A stretch of 64,000 nt of DNA from positions 2,495,001 to 2,559,000 of the forward strand of contig NC_012914.1 in the NCBI RefSeq assembly GCF_000023585.1, given 5' to 3'. The stretch's first letter is position 1, and each line of letters opens with the position of its first letter. This document shows positions 43,659 through 52,672 of this stretch, one piece after another. Under the pieces are notes generated by a model. The model saw nothing but the letters and a program-made list of their open reading frames with translations. It ran no database searches and was not told the origin of the DNA. The position numbers were made by a program, and so were the translations under genes. Source of the DNA: Paenibacillus sp. JDR-2 (GTDB lineage Bacteria; Bacillota; Bacilli; Paenibacillales; Paenibacillaceae).

Positions 43659-44618
43659 ATGCCGCTAATTGATATGCCGCTTGAACAGCTGTACAGCTAT
43701 AAAGGACGCAATCCTCGTCCGGAAGACTTCGACGCTTATTGGGAGCGTGCGCTGGACGAAATGCGTGCGGTTGATCCGCAAATCGAGCTTGTGCCGAGCA
43801 GCTTTCAGGTACCGTTTGCAGACTGCTTCGACCTGTATTTCACGGGTGTGCGCGGCGCGAGAATCCATGCTAAATACGTCCGTCCGAAAAATGTCCCGGA
43901 GCCGCATCCCGCCATTATTCAATTTCATGGGTATACCGGGAATGCAGGAGACTGGTCCGACAAGCTTACGTATGCGGCACTGGGCTATTCCGTTTTCTCG
44001 ATGGATTGCCGCGGACAAGGCGGGCTGTCGGAGGATACGGGCGGAGTGAAGGGCACTACCCATAACGGACATATAATCCGGGGTCTGAACGACCACCCTG
44101 ACCATCTGCTGATGCGCCATATTTTCCTGGATACCGCGCAGCTTGCGGGGATTGCCATGGATCGACCGGAGGTTGATCGCGACCGGGTAGGGGCAATAGG
44201 AGGATCGCAAGGCGGCGCGTTAACGATAGCCTGCGCATCGCTGGAACCGCGTATTTCCAGGCTTGCGCCCGTCTATCCGTTCCTGTGCGATTATAAACGG
44301 GTGTGGGAGATGGATTTGGCGAAGGACGCGTATGCCGAGCTCAGAACCTTCTTCCGTCATTTTGACCCGCGGCATGAGCGGGAAGAGCAAATTTTCGAGA
44401 AGCTTGGCTACATCGACCTGCAGCATTTAGCCAACCGGATCAAAGGGGAAGTGCTGATGACCGTAGGGCTAGCGGATACGATTTGCCCTCCTTCCACGCA
44501 ATTCGCGGCGTACAACAACATTACCGCGCCGAAGTCGGCCGATATTTATCCGGACTACGGTCACGAGCATATTCCGGAAGTGTCGGACCGGACGATTCAG
44601 TTCATGCTTGGTCTATAA
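43659..44618 (+). CDS. CE7 acetyl xylan esterase / cephalosporin-C deacetylase
   Basis: A cytoplasmic alpha/beta hydrolase of 319 residues. The CE7 markers are RGQGG (118-122), the nucleophile Ser183 in GAIGGSQGG, Asp near 275 in TVGLADTICPP and His near 304 in YGHEHIPE. CE7 enzymes remove acetyl groups from short sugars. In this operon it probably deacetylates imported manno-oligosaccharides before epimerisation. No transporter or mannanase gene is linked, so uptake must be coded elsewhere. Confidence 0.92.
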   Translation: MPLIDMPLEQLYSYKGRNPRPEDFDAYWERALDEMRAVDPQIELVPSSFQVPFADCFDLYFTGVRGARIHAKYVRPKNVPEPHPAIIQFHGYTGNAGDWSDKLTYAALGYSVFSMDCRGQGGLSEDTGGVKGTTHNGHIIRGLNDHPDHLLMRHIFLDTAQLAGIAMDRPEVDRDRVGAIGGSQGGALTIACASLEPRISRLAPVYPFLCDYKRVWEMDLAKDAYAELRTFFRHFDPRHEREEQIFEKLGYIDLQHLANRIKGEVLMTVGLADTICPPSTQFAAYNNITAPKSADIYPDYGHEHIPEVSDRTIQFMLGL

Positions 44619-44624
44619 AGGGGA

Positions 44625-44666
44625 AAAAGAGGAGGTTGTCCATTTACGGGACAGCCTCCTCTTTCA
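44625..44666. terminator. Bidirectional intrinsic terminator
   Basis: AAAGAGGAGG-TGTCC / GGACAGCCTCCTCTTT stem between the CE7 esterase gene and the convergent MarR gene. Confidence 0.88.
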
Positions 44667-45137
44667 TTATGCCCTTGACCGGATTCGGTGCTCGGCCGTC
44701 TCGTTAAACTTAAGCAGAAGATTGCCGAAGGTCCGGATTTCTTCCTCGCTCCAATCGTTAAGAAGATCCTTGAAAAATGCCTCTCTCGACTCGCGAACCT
44801 CCGCGAGCAAGGAAGGTGCGTCCTCGGTCAGCTGAAGCAGGCTGATCCGAGCGTCATTCGGATCGGTTAACCTCGAGATCAGTCCTTTGGCTTCCAAGGC
44901 GGCAATCTGCCGGCTTACCGTAGAGATATCCAGCTGGAAGGTGGTGGAAAGCGTCTTGATTCCGGTTGGTCCCGCTTTTTCCAAATGCTGCAGAATCAGG
45001 TAAGAAGAGCGGTCCATCTCTTTGCCCATAATGCTGGAGAGCCGGGCTGCCTCGGCACGGCGGATGAAGATGGAGATTTGGCTTTCGATCATACTGAATG
45101 GCGACTTATCGTTCCTGTCCATATTGTTGCTTCCCAT
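44667..45137 (-). CDS. MarR-family transcriptional regulator
   Basis: A 156-residue winged-helix repressor: LSSIMGKEMDRSSYLILQHLEKAGPTGIKTLS, the recognition helix region TTFQLDISTVSRQIAALEAKGLI and the wing SRLTDPNDARISLLQLTE. It is divergent from a truncated YhgE/Pip-type exporter gene, and three matching palindromes lie between the two (45177, 45250, 45273), so it very likely represses both genes. Ligand unknown. Confidence 0.92.
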   Translation of the reverse strand: MGSNNMDRNDKSPFSMIESQISIFIRRAEAARLSSIMGKEMDRSSYLILQHLEKAGPTGIKTLSTTFQLDISTVSRQIAALEAKGLISRLTDPNDARISLLQLTEDAPSLLAEVRESREAFFKDLLNDWSEEEIRTFGNLLLKFNETAEHRIRSRA

Positions 45138-45176
45138 TCCTGTCTTAGTTTCTTAATGTTAGCTTACCTTTCGAGT

Positions 45177-45285
45177 TTGCATAATGCAAGCAAGTCCATG
45201 GTAAGTAATGTATGTCACCGAAATAAGTATTTGCATTCCGGAAATAAACTTGTATAATACAATGGTTATTACTTGTATCATACAA
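45177..45285. promoter_or_regulatory. Three MarR-type operators in the divergent control region
   Basis: TTGCATAATGCAA (45177-45189), TTGTATAATACAA (45250-45262) and TTGTATCATACAA (45273-45285) are perfect 13-bp palindromes of one family (TTGYATNATRCAA). The middle one covers a TATAAT -10 box with TTGCAT as -35 at 45234-45239 on the plus strand; the first lies upstream of the MarR gene. Confidence 0.75.
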
Positions 45286-46694
45286 ATAAATATGGCGTAA
45301 GCAAGCTGAATGACGCTATAGCGTCATTGGCTAGCGGTGCAGGCAAGCTGAGCAACGGCACGAAGCCGCTTGAGCAAGGGATTGGGGAATTAACTAGCGG
45401 AGCTGCCGGCCTGTCCGCAGGGACAGCTTCTCTAACCGATAACCTTGCTAAGCTGAAGTCTTCCGGCGACCAGCTTGCTGACGGGGCAAATGCGCTGCAG
45501 AAAAATACGGCAGCATGGAATGAGGCTGCGGAGTCCGCATCTAAGGCTGCTTCCGCAGTGGACGGTTCGGCCGAAAGCCTTCAGTCACAGATCAAGGCTT
45601 ATGTTGAGCAGCATCCCGAACTGAAGGATGACGCTTCCTTCGCGGCGATTGCAAGCGGAAGCGAGAAGCTTGCTCAAGCTGCCGACGGCGCCAGCAAATC
45701 GGTTGAAGGGTTAAAGCAGCCGGCGGAAGCAGCCCGGCAATCCGGTGTTAAGCTGGCTGCAGGACAGTCGGCATTGGCTGACGGCCTTGCCCAGGCTTAT
45801 GAGGGCAGCGGCAAGCTTGTTACGGGCAGCGCCCAGCTGAAGGACGGGCTGGATACCTATAGCAAAGGTTTCGGCAAATTGCAGAGTGGGATTAATCAGC
45901 TTGCCGGAGGCGCACAGCAATTGAACAACGGTTCGCAGGAGCTGCTTGGCGGGGTTATCCGCCTTGTGGATGGCTCGCAGCAGCTGACGGACAAGCTGTC
46001 GGATGCCGCACAGTCAACAGCAGGCATTAAAGCGAGCGATGAGGAGCTTAATATGTACGCTCAGCCGGTACAGCTCGAACAAAAAGAGCTGAACACGGTT
46101 AAGACGTACGCAACGGGCTCTGCCCCTTATTTTCTGGCATTAGGCCTCCTGGTTGGTTCTTTAATGGCCTCTAACATTATCCATTTCCAAGAGGGGCAGG
46201 TTCGTTCCGGATGGCAAAAGTTCTGGGGCAGAATCGGCGTCTTTTATCTGGTAGCCCTGATGCAGACCATCGTGCTTGACCTTATCGTGCTGTATGCGAT
46301 TGGACTTGACGTGCAAAGCGTGCCGAAGTTCTTCCTGTTTACGCTCGTAACGGCTTGCATGTTCACGACCCTGATTCTGATGCTTGTAGCGATCTTCGGA
46401 ACGCTGGGCAAGCTGGTTGGCATTGCGCTTGTCGTTACACAGCTGGCGAGCAGCGGCGGCACGTTCCCGATGGAGCTTGCTCCGCAGTGGATTCAGTCCG
46501 TTGGGCAATGCCTGCCGATGACGTATGTGCTTCGCGGCATGAAGAGCGTCATCTCGACAAGCAACTGGGATATGTATTGGAGCAATACGGGCATTCTGCT
46601 TGCCTTTCTTATGGGGTTCGCGGTTATTATGCTTGCGGCGTATCTGCTTCGTTCTACCAAAGAAGCACCAGTTGCGCCGGCAGCCGCACACTAG
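45273..46694 (+). pseudogene. 5'-deleted YhgE/Pip-family exporter
   Basis: The frame encodes a long coiled-coil-like region of glycine/alanine-rich heptads (KLSNGTKPLEQGIGELTSGAAGL and similar) and then a membrane part of about six helices (from YFLALGLLVGSLMASNIIHF to FAVIMLAAYLL), which is the C-terminal two thirds of YhgE/Pip proteins. The N-terminal membrane helix and about 200 or more residues are missing. The only possible start at the 5' end is a TTG inside the third MarR operator, with no ribosome-binding site, and no ATG follows before about residue 250. A deletion has apparently joined the promoter/operator to the middle of the gene. Confidence 0.75.
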
Positions 46695-47348
<654 letters not shown>

Positions 47349-47351
47349 TGT

Positions 47352-47391
47352 AAAAAGCGGAAGCTCTGTTCGGAGAGCTTCCGCTTTTTTA
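47352..47391. terminator. Bidirectional intrinsic terminator
   Basis: AAAAGCGGAAGCTCT / AGAGCTTCCGCTTTT stem with T6, between xpt and the convergent nox gene. Confidence 0.92.
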
Positions 47392-47392
47392 A

Positions 47393-48721
47393 TTACATCG
47401 CCTGCAAGCCGGCCTGATTGAGCAGATTCCAAGGCTTGTTGTAATGAGGCTGGAAGAAGAAGTCGACGAAGGTGAGCTCATTCATTGTCATGCCGTTCTG
47501 GATGCAGACCGACATGGTATTGATCGCTTGCGTCAGATCATCCTTCGACATGACCTGGGCGCCTACAATCCGGCCGGTATCTGCTTCGTAGACGACCTTG
47601 AGCAGTACTTTCTCGTACGTCGGCATAAATTCAGGACGGTCATTGTCTTCCAAGGTGACGGTTTTTACATCCATCCCCGCATCAAGGGCCGCCAGTTCGG
47701 TTAAGCCGGTCGAAGCGATATTTTGCTCGTAGATCTTAATCCCCGATGTGCCTTGCGTCCCCATATAACGGACCGTTGGAGCGACAAGGTTGCGGGCAAC
47801 CAGCGTTCCCATCCGGACGGCGTTGGTTGCGAGAGGGATGTACGCATGCTTGTGGGTCGGGTTATAAAAGACGGCGCAGCTGTCGCCCGCGGCCATCACA
47901 TCCGGATTGCTGGTGCGCATATACTCATCCACGACAATGGCACCGTTCGGCAGCATGTCGATCTGGCCTTTCAGCAGATCCGTATTCGGGCGGAAGCCGA
48001 TACAGAGGACAACGAGGTCCGTGTCGTATTCACCCGCAGTTGTTACGACTGTGTTCACCTTGCCTTTTTCGCCGCGGAAGCCGGTTACGGTCTGTGCGAG
48101 CTTAAGTTCGATACCTCGGTTACCAAGCTCTTGTTCAATGGCATCCGTAAACTCGCGGTCCAAATATTTGTACAGGATTCGGTCCATATTATCGATAAGC
48201 GTGACTTGCTTGCCAAGCTGCTCGAAAGCTTCAACAAGCTCGATTCCGATATAGCCTGCGCCAATTACGGTAATGCGATTGGCATGCTTCGCCTTTTCGA
48301 TGATCGCTTGAGCGTGATTGTAGTTTTTACACAAGACGATGTTCTCAAGCTCCATCCCTTTCAGCTTAGGAATAATCGGCCACGAACCGGTTGTTACAAC
48401 CAGCTTGTCGTAGCTTTCGAGCTTCTCTTCATTGGTCTCGAGATTGCGAGCCAGGATCGTATTGGCTTCCGTGTGGACTTCCAGCACATCATGGCGCATC
48501 TTCATCTGAACACCCATGTCCGTAAGCTGCTGCGGCGATGCGTAGAACAGCTTCTTCACATCCTGAACAACTCCGCCGACATGAAGGGCAATGCCGCACG
48601 AGAGGAACGATACGTTGTCATTGCGCTCATAAACCGTAATTTGCGCTTCCGGATAAAGCTTAGCCATTTGCGTAACAGCGGCGGTACCTGCATGCGTGCA
48701 TCCAATAACAGCGATTTTCAT
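47393..48721 (-). CDS. nox: NADH oxidase (water-forming Nox type, CoA-disulfide reductase family)
   Basis: A flavoprotein of 442 residues that oxidises NADH with oxygen. FAD site MKIAVIGCTHAGTAA, redox Cys42 in NVSFLSCGIALHVGG, NAD site VIGAGYIGIELVEAF and the late FAD segment NPDVMAAGDSCAV are intact. Length and Cys42 fit the four-electron NADH oxidase of lactic acid bacteria; CoA-disulfide reductase is the alternative. ATG 48721 follows GAGGAGGA. Three palindromes of Rex/Fnr type lie in its control region, in keeping with NADH or oxygen control. Confidence 0.9.
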   Translation of the reverse strand: MKIAVIGCTHAGTAAVTQMAKLYPEAQITVYERNDNVSFLSCGIALHVGGVVQDVKKLFYASPQQLTDMGVQMKMRHDVLEVHTEANTILARNLETNEEKLESYDKLVVTTGSWPIIPKLKGMELENIVLCKNYNHAQAIIEKAKHANRITVIGAGYIGIELVEAFEQLGKQVTLIDNMDRILYKYLDREFTDAIEQELGNRGIELKLAQTVTGFRGEKGKVNTVVTTAGEYDTDLVVLCIGFRPNTDLLKGQIDMLPNGAIVVDEYMRTSNPDVMAAGDSCAVFYNPTHKHAYIPLATNAVRMGTLVARNLVAPTVRYMGTQGTSGIKIYEQNIASTGLTELAALDAGMDVKTVTLEDNDRPEFMPTYEKVLLKVVYEADTGRIVGAQVMSKDDLTQAINTMSVCIQNGMTMNELTFVDFFFQPHYNKPWNLLNQAGLQAM

Positions 48722-48745
48722 ATAAAATTCCTCCTCAAATTTTCC

Positions 48746-48761
48746 TGTGAAATTATTCACA
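48746..48761. promoter_or_regulatory. Rex/Fnr-like palindrome 1 (nox leader)
   Basis: TGTGAAATTATTCACA, a perfect match to the Rex core TGTGAAN4TTCACA and also to the Crp/Fnr core TGTGAN6TCACA. It lies about 25 bp before the nox start codon. Confidence 0.65.
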
Positions 48762-48910
48762 TACTTTTGTGCGAATAAAGGAAGCGGACCTTACTGGGGA
48801 GCATGTTACTTATGCATGCATGCTGCTGCCTTCTGCCGGCTTCCTTCTGGACTTAATGTAGTTGGTGATGAGAGCTTGCGGTTGGATAATAGCGAAGCCG
48901 TTTCATCTTG

Positions 48911-48926
48911 TGTGAATTAATTCACA
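48911..48926. promoter_or_regulatory. Rex/Fnr-like palindrome 2
   Basis: TGTGAATTAATTCACA, a perfect 16-bp palindrome centred near +18 of the predicted nox transcript. Confidence 0.7.
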
Positions 48927-48942
48927 ATCTCTTGTTGGTCTT

Positions 48943-48971
48943 ATCATATGCCACTTTTATCAAATTGACAA
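48943..48971 (-). promoter_or_regulatory. Promoter of nox
   Basis: Minus strand TTGTCA (48971-48966), 17-bp spacer, TATGAT (48948-48943); start predicted near 48936, giving a leader of about 215 nt. The stretch between 48762 and 48910 holds no gene that I can support. Confidence 0.65.
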
Positions 48972-48976
48972 GGGGT

Positions 48977-48992
48977 TGTGATTAATTTCACA
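48977..48992. promoter_or_regulatory. Rex/Fnr-like palindrome 3
   Basis: TGTGATTAATTTCACA, one mismatch to the Rex core but a full match to TGTGAN6TCACA; centred near -48 of the nox promoter. A further half site TGATCACAA follows directly. Confidence 0.6.
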
Positions 48993-49093
48993 TATTGATC
49001 ACAAATGCTCAGCTCTTCTAATTATAGGTGCATTAGAGTATACTCGATGTTATATTTCTAACGTATTTTAGCTGCTTGCAAGGGGATGACCAG

Positions 49094-50698
49094 ATGTCCG
49101 GCTATTTGCCGATTGCTTTTACAACAAAGATGAAATCACTGCTTGGAGAAGAGTTTGACCGGTTTATGTCTTCCTACGAAGATCCGCGTGTTTACGGCAT
49201 CCGGATTAACCGTTTGAAGCTTGACGCCGGGGAGTGGAAATCGATTTCCCCGATGGGGGAAGCGGTTCGTCCGATCCCGTGGGCGCCAGAGGGCTTCTAT
49301 TATGAAGAAGGGGCAAGACCAGGCAAGCATCCGCATTATCATGCCGGTCTTTACTATATTCAGGAGCCAAGCGCGATGGCTCCGGTTGAGCTGCTCGATG
49401 TCCACCCCGGACATCGCGTGCTTGATCTATGCGCGGCGCCGGGCGGCAAATCGACTCAGATTGCGGCCAAGCTGCAAGGCAGCGGCGTTCTGGTAAGCAA
49501 TGATAATGCCAGGGAACGAACTAAGGCGCTTGCCAAAAACATCGAGCTGGCCGGCGTCCGCAACGCTGTCGTGCTGAACGAAGAGCCGTCGGCTCTTGCA
49601 CCGGTGTTCCGAGGATGGTTCGACCGGATTCTGGTCGATGCGCCATGCTCGGGAGAAGGCATGTTCCGTAAGGATGAATCGATGATTGCGGAATGGGAGA
49701 AGCATTCCATTGAACGCTGCTCGGTGATGCAGAGGCATATTTTGCGCGATGCGGCAGCTATGCTAGCGCCGGGAGGGGTACTGGTCTATTCGACCTGTAC
49801 ATTCTCTCCGGAAGAAAATGAAGCTCAAATCGCCGAGCTGCTTGCCGAATATCCGGAGTTTGAGGTTAGGCCGGTTCGACATCGATACGGCTGGAAGCCG
49901 GGGCATCCGGAATGGGCAGGGGAAGCAGGCGAGGGGCTTGCGCCCGGGCAATCGGAGTCGCTGGCGGGAACGGTCCGGCTGTGGCCTCACCATATTGAAG
50001 GCGAGGGACATTATGCTGCGGTGCTGACCCGCAAAGGTCCGGCTCCCGCAGAGAAACGTCAGTTTGACGAACCTGCGGTTCTGGTGGAAGAAGATAACGG
50101 AAAAAGGAAGAAAGTGAAAGGCAATGCGGGTGCCGCTTTGCGAGCAGCCGAGAAGAAAGGCGTCCGCGAAGCAAAGGACAACGTCAAGCTTGAGCGTGCT
50201 GGCGGTTCGGCACGGCATTCCGGCAAAGGCCAATCGGGGGTTGTTGACGCAGCGGCGTCATGGCTTTCTTTTGCGGAGAAAGAGCTGTCTGGCGGATTTG
50301 CCGGTACGGGGTCTGTTCATAGCTTTGGCTCGCGTGTCTATCTTCAACCGGAAGGAATGCCTTCATTAGACGGTTTGCATGTCGTGCGCGCGGGCTGGTA
50401 CGTCGGCGAAGCGGGACGTAATCGATTCGAGCCTTCACAAGCGCTTGCTATGGGGCTTCGGCAATCGGATGCCGTACGATCGCTCGATTTTGCATCGGAT
50501 GATCCGGACATTATCCGTTATTTAAAAGGCGAGACGCTGTTTGTTGAGGCTGACCATATAAAGATAGAAGGAGCACCTGCCCAGCCGCTGAAGGGATACG
50601 TGCTTGTATGCACGGACGGATATCCGGTCGGGTGGGGAAAATATACGGGAGACGGCATGCTCAAGAACGAGCTGCCGGCTGGCTGGAGGTGGATGTAA
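49094..50698 (+). CDS. RsmF/RsmB-family rRNA cytosine-C5 methyltransferase, copy 1
   Basis: A protein of 534 residues: an N-terminal RNA-binding part (VYGIRINRLK), the SAM-dependent core with motif I DLCAAPGGKSTQI, motif IV VDAPCSGEGMFRKDE (helper Cys) and motif VI VYSTCTFSPEENE (nucleophile Cys), and a C-terminal PUA-like part (LVCTDGYPVGWGKYTGDGMLKNELP). A basic low-complexity insert of about 70 residues (from PAPAEKRQFDEP to RHSGKGQSG) links core and C-terminus. ATG 49094 follows AAGGGG; the TTG at 49076 is too early. The target is presumably a 16S or tRNA cytosine. A paralogue lies at 52673. Confidence 0.9.
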   Translation: MSGYLPIAFTTKMKSLLGEEFDRFMSSYEDPRVYGIRINRLKLDAGEWKSISPMGEAVRPIPWAPEGFYYEEGARPGKHPHYHAGLYYIQEPSAMAPVELLDVHPGHRVLDLCAAPGGKSTQIAAKLQGSGVLVSNDNARERTKALAKNIELAGVRNAVVLNEEPSALAPVFRGWFDRILVDAPCSGEGMFRKDESMIAEWEKHSIERCSVMQRHILRDAAAMLAPGGVLVYSTCTFSPEENEAQIAELLAEYPEFEVRPVRHRYGWKPGHPEWAGEAGEGLAPGQSESLAGTVRLWPHHIEGEGHYAAVLTRKGPAPAEKRQFDEPAVLVEEDNGKRKKVKGNAGAALRAAEKKGVREAKDNVKLERAGGSARHSGKGQSGVVDAAASWLSFAEKELSGGFAGTGSVHSFGSRVYLQPEGMPSLDGLHVVRAGWYVGEAGRNRFEPSQALAMGLRQSDAVRSLDFASDDPDIIRYLKGETLFVEADHIKIEGAPAQPLKGYVLVCTDGYPVGWGKYTGDGMLKNELPAGWRWM

Positions 50699-50700
50699 AA

Positions 50701-51450
50701 ATGGGCAAAAAGATGCGGATAGACAAGCTGCTGTCTCATACCGGGTATGGTACCCGCAGCGAGATCAAGAAACTTGTGAAGCAGGGAAAAGTAACGGTAG
50801 CCGGGAAGGTCGTTAAAGACAGCGGGCAGCTCGTAGATCCGGAACTGGATGAGGTTGCGTTTGACGGGGAGCTGGTGCTGTACCGGGAGGTTATCTACTT
50901 GATGATGAACAAGCCTCCTGGCGTCATCTCCGCTACCGAAGACCGCCGCGAACGGACGGTTATCGATTTGCTTGAGCAGGAGGATCAATTAATGGATCCG
51001 TTTCCTGTCGGAAGATTGGACAAAGATACGGTGGGTCTTCTTCTGCTGACCAATGACGGACAGCTTGCGCATGAGCTGTTGTCGCCGCGCAAGCATGTTC
51101 CCAAGACCTACGAAGCGGTTGTGCAAGGCGATGTCGGCGAAGAGGATCAGGAGCAATTCAAGGCGGGAGTTACGCTGGATGACGGATATGTCACGATGCC
51201 TTCGGATTTAAAGATATTGAAAAAAGACAGCGGCGAGGGTGGCGTAACTTCGGTCATATCGCTTACGATAATGGAAGGGAAGTTCCATCAGGTGAAGCGG
51301 ATGTTCGAAGCGGTAGGGAAAAAGGTTGTATTCCTGAAGAGGATATCGATGGGGCCGCTTGAGCTGGATGCCGATCTGGAGGAAGGAACTTACCGCGAAT
51401 TAACCGATGAGGAACTTGCGCTTCTGCGCGCTCACCGGGCTACAGAATAA
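50701..51450 (+). CDS. rsuA: RsuA-family 16S rRNA pseudouridine synthase
   Basis: S4 RNA-binding domain at the start (MRIDKLLSHTGYGTRSEIKKLVKQGKVTV), then the catalytic domain with the active-site Asp in FPVGRLDKDTVGLLLLTNDG and the MMNKPPGVISATED and KTYEAVVQG segments. It modifies a single uridine of 16S rRNA (U516 in E. coli). Starts two bases after the RsmF stop, so the two rRNA-modifying genes are translated as a pair. Confidence 0.92.
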   Translation: MGKKMRIDKLLSHTGYGTRSEIKKLVKQGKVTVAGKVVKDSGQLVDPELDEVAFDGELVLYREVIYLMMNKPPGVISATEDRRERTVIDLLEQEDQLMDPFPVGRLDKDTVGLLLLTNDGQLAHELLSPRKHVPKTYEAVVQGDVGEEDQEQFKAGVTLDDGYVTMPSDLKILKKDSGEGGVTSVISLTIMEGKFHQVKRMFEAVGKKVVFLKRISMGPLELDADLEEGTYRELTDEELALLRAHRATE

Positions 51451-51479
51451 AAAATAGAGAACAGGATGGGGAGAAGCGT

Positions 51480-52277
51480 ATGGCATTACAGTATGATTTG
51501 ATTGCGCTTGATGTAGATGGCACATTATTGACGGATGATCATCAACTGACAAGCAAGACTCGTGAAGCCGTGCGGGAAGCGGCGGACCGGGGAGCGAGCA
51601 TTGTGCTTTGCACGGGACGCGCGCCTTTCAGCGTCTTTCCAGTGCTGGAGGAGTTAGGCTTGACCGGTACGATTATCACGCATAACGGCGGAGCGACGAT
51701 TGACTCGGATACGAGAAGAATCATCCATGAATACGGGATCGCGCCGCAGCAGTTGGAGCCATTCGTAGATTATTGCCGGAAGAATCAGGTGCATTACGAT
51801 GTTAATACAGCTTTTGAAATGATGGTCGAATCGTTAACGCCAGAGGTATCCGATATGTATAGCAAGTTCCATGCGTCGCCTTCCGTTCTGGGTCAAGGAG
51901 CTAGCCTGCCGGAGGGACTTGTCAAGTTCACGGTATTCGGCAGCAAGGAAGTGATGGACCGGGTGCAGGAGGAGTGGGAGAAATGGCCGCCTTCCCTGCA
52001 TACCATTCGCAGCGGCGATTTCTTTATCGACGTGCATCATCCGGAAGCAAGCAAAGGCAGAGCACTGCGGCAATTTGCGAGCAGCCGCGGCATTGACCGG
52101 AGCCGGATTCTCGCGATCGGCAATTATTATAACGACATTTCCATGCTTGAATTTGCCGGCTGCGGAATTGCGATGGGCAACTCCCCTGACGGGGTAAAAG
52201 ACGCAGCGGATGTCGTAGGACGTTCCAACGCCGAAGATGGCGTAGCATATGCCCTGCGGGAATTCGCCTGGAGCTGA
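51480..52277 (+). CDS. Cof-type HAD-IIB family phosphatase
   Basis: A 265-residue hydrolase with nucleophile motif LIALDVDGTLL, motif II VLCTGR, motif III Lys in SKGRAL and motif IV IGNYYNDISML. Cof-type members dephosphorylate sugar phosphates, pyridoxal phosphate or FMN. In motif IV the first acidic residue of the usual GDxxND is replaced by Asn (GNYYND), while the second Asp is kept, so metal binding may be altered. The gene follows rsuA after about 30 bp and is likely cotranscribed. Confidence 0.88.
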   Translation: MALQYDLIALDVDGTLLTDDHQLTSKTREAVREAADRGASIVLCTGRAPFSVFPVLEELGLTGTIITHNGGATIDSDTRRIIHEYGIAPQQLEPFVDYCRKNQVHYDVNTAFEMMVESLTPEVSDMYSKFHASPSVLGQGASLPEGLVKFTVFGSKEVMDRVQEEWEKWPPSLHTIRSGDFFIDVHHPEASKGRALRQFASSRGIDRSRILAIGNYYNDISMLEFAGCGIAMGNSPDGVKDAADVVGRSNAEDGVAYALREFAWS

Positions 52278-52296
52278 GGCGGAAAGATTGAACATT

Positions 52297-52346
52297 AAAA
52301 AGGGGCAGCCCCTTGGTCATGAAGACCTCGGGTGCTGCCCCTTCTT
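52297..52346. terminator. Bidirectional intrinsic terminator
   Basis: AAGGGGCAGC / GCTGCCCCTT stem with additional inner pairing and A and T runs at the ends. Confidence 0.85.
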
Positions 52347-52369
52347 TAAATGGGTTTAGTACCAAGTCC

Positions 52370-52465
52370 TTAGTGGCAAACTGTTCTTATGATGATTACC
52401 AGAAGTATGAAAAGGACAAGGATGAAACCTACCGTATTGACGCCGCCTCCATATACGCCAGACAT
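52370..52465 (-). CDS. YjcZ-type small sporulation-associated peptide (31 aa)
   Basis: Begins at ATG 52465 behind AAGGAGG with good spacing. The sequence MSGVYGGG at the start, then one membrane helix (TVGFILVLFILLVIIIR), is the layout of the YjcZ family of tiny Gly-rich membrane peptides made during sporulation in Bacillus and relatives. It ends near the terminator shared with the HAD gene. The remaining gap up to 52672 contains no gene that I can support. Confidence 0.75.
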   Translation of the reverse strand: MSGVYGGGVNTVGFILVLFILLVIIIRTVCH

Positions 52466-52672
52466 GCTAATTCCTCCTTGTGATTGTACTCCGCTGGAAG
52501 GCTGCTGTCACTCGAGTACATTCGCCCTCTGTTCGGTATACAGTATAGTATTGTGAAAGGCCCTGATTGGAATGGACTACTGTCACGATACATCCGGATT
52601 TGGGTAGTCACCCAGAAGGAAAAAGCTTGCTGGCAGCGGGTTCTTGCAGCATCCCCTACATTCGCCTCGGCA

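Noticed and set aside
47723..48778. 351-codon open frame antisense to nox
   Set aside because: Shadow of nox; no start signals and no family resemblance.
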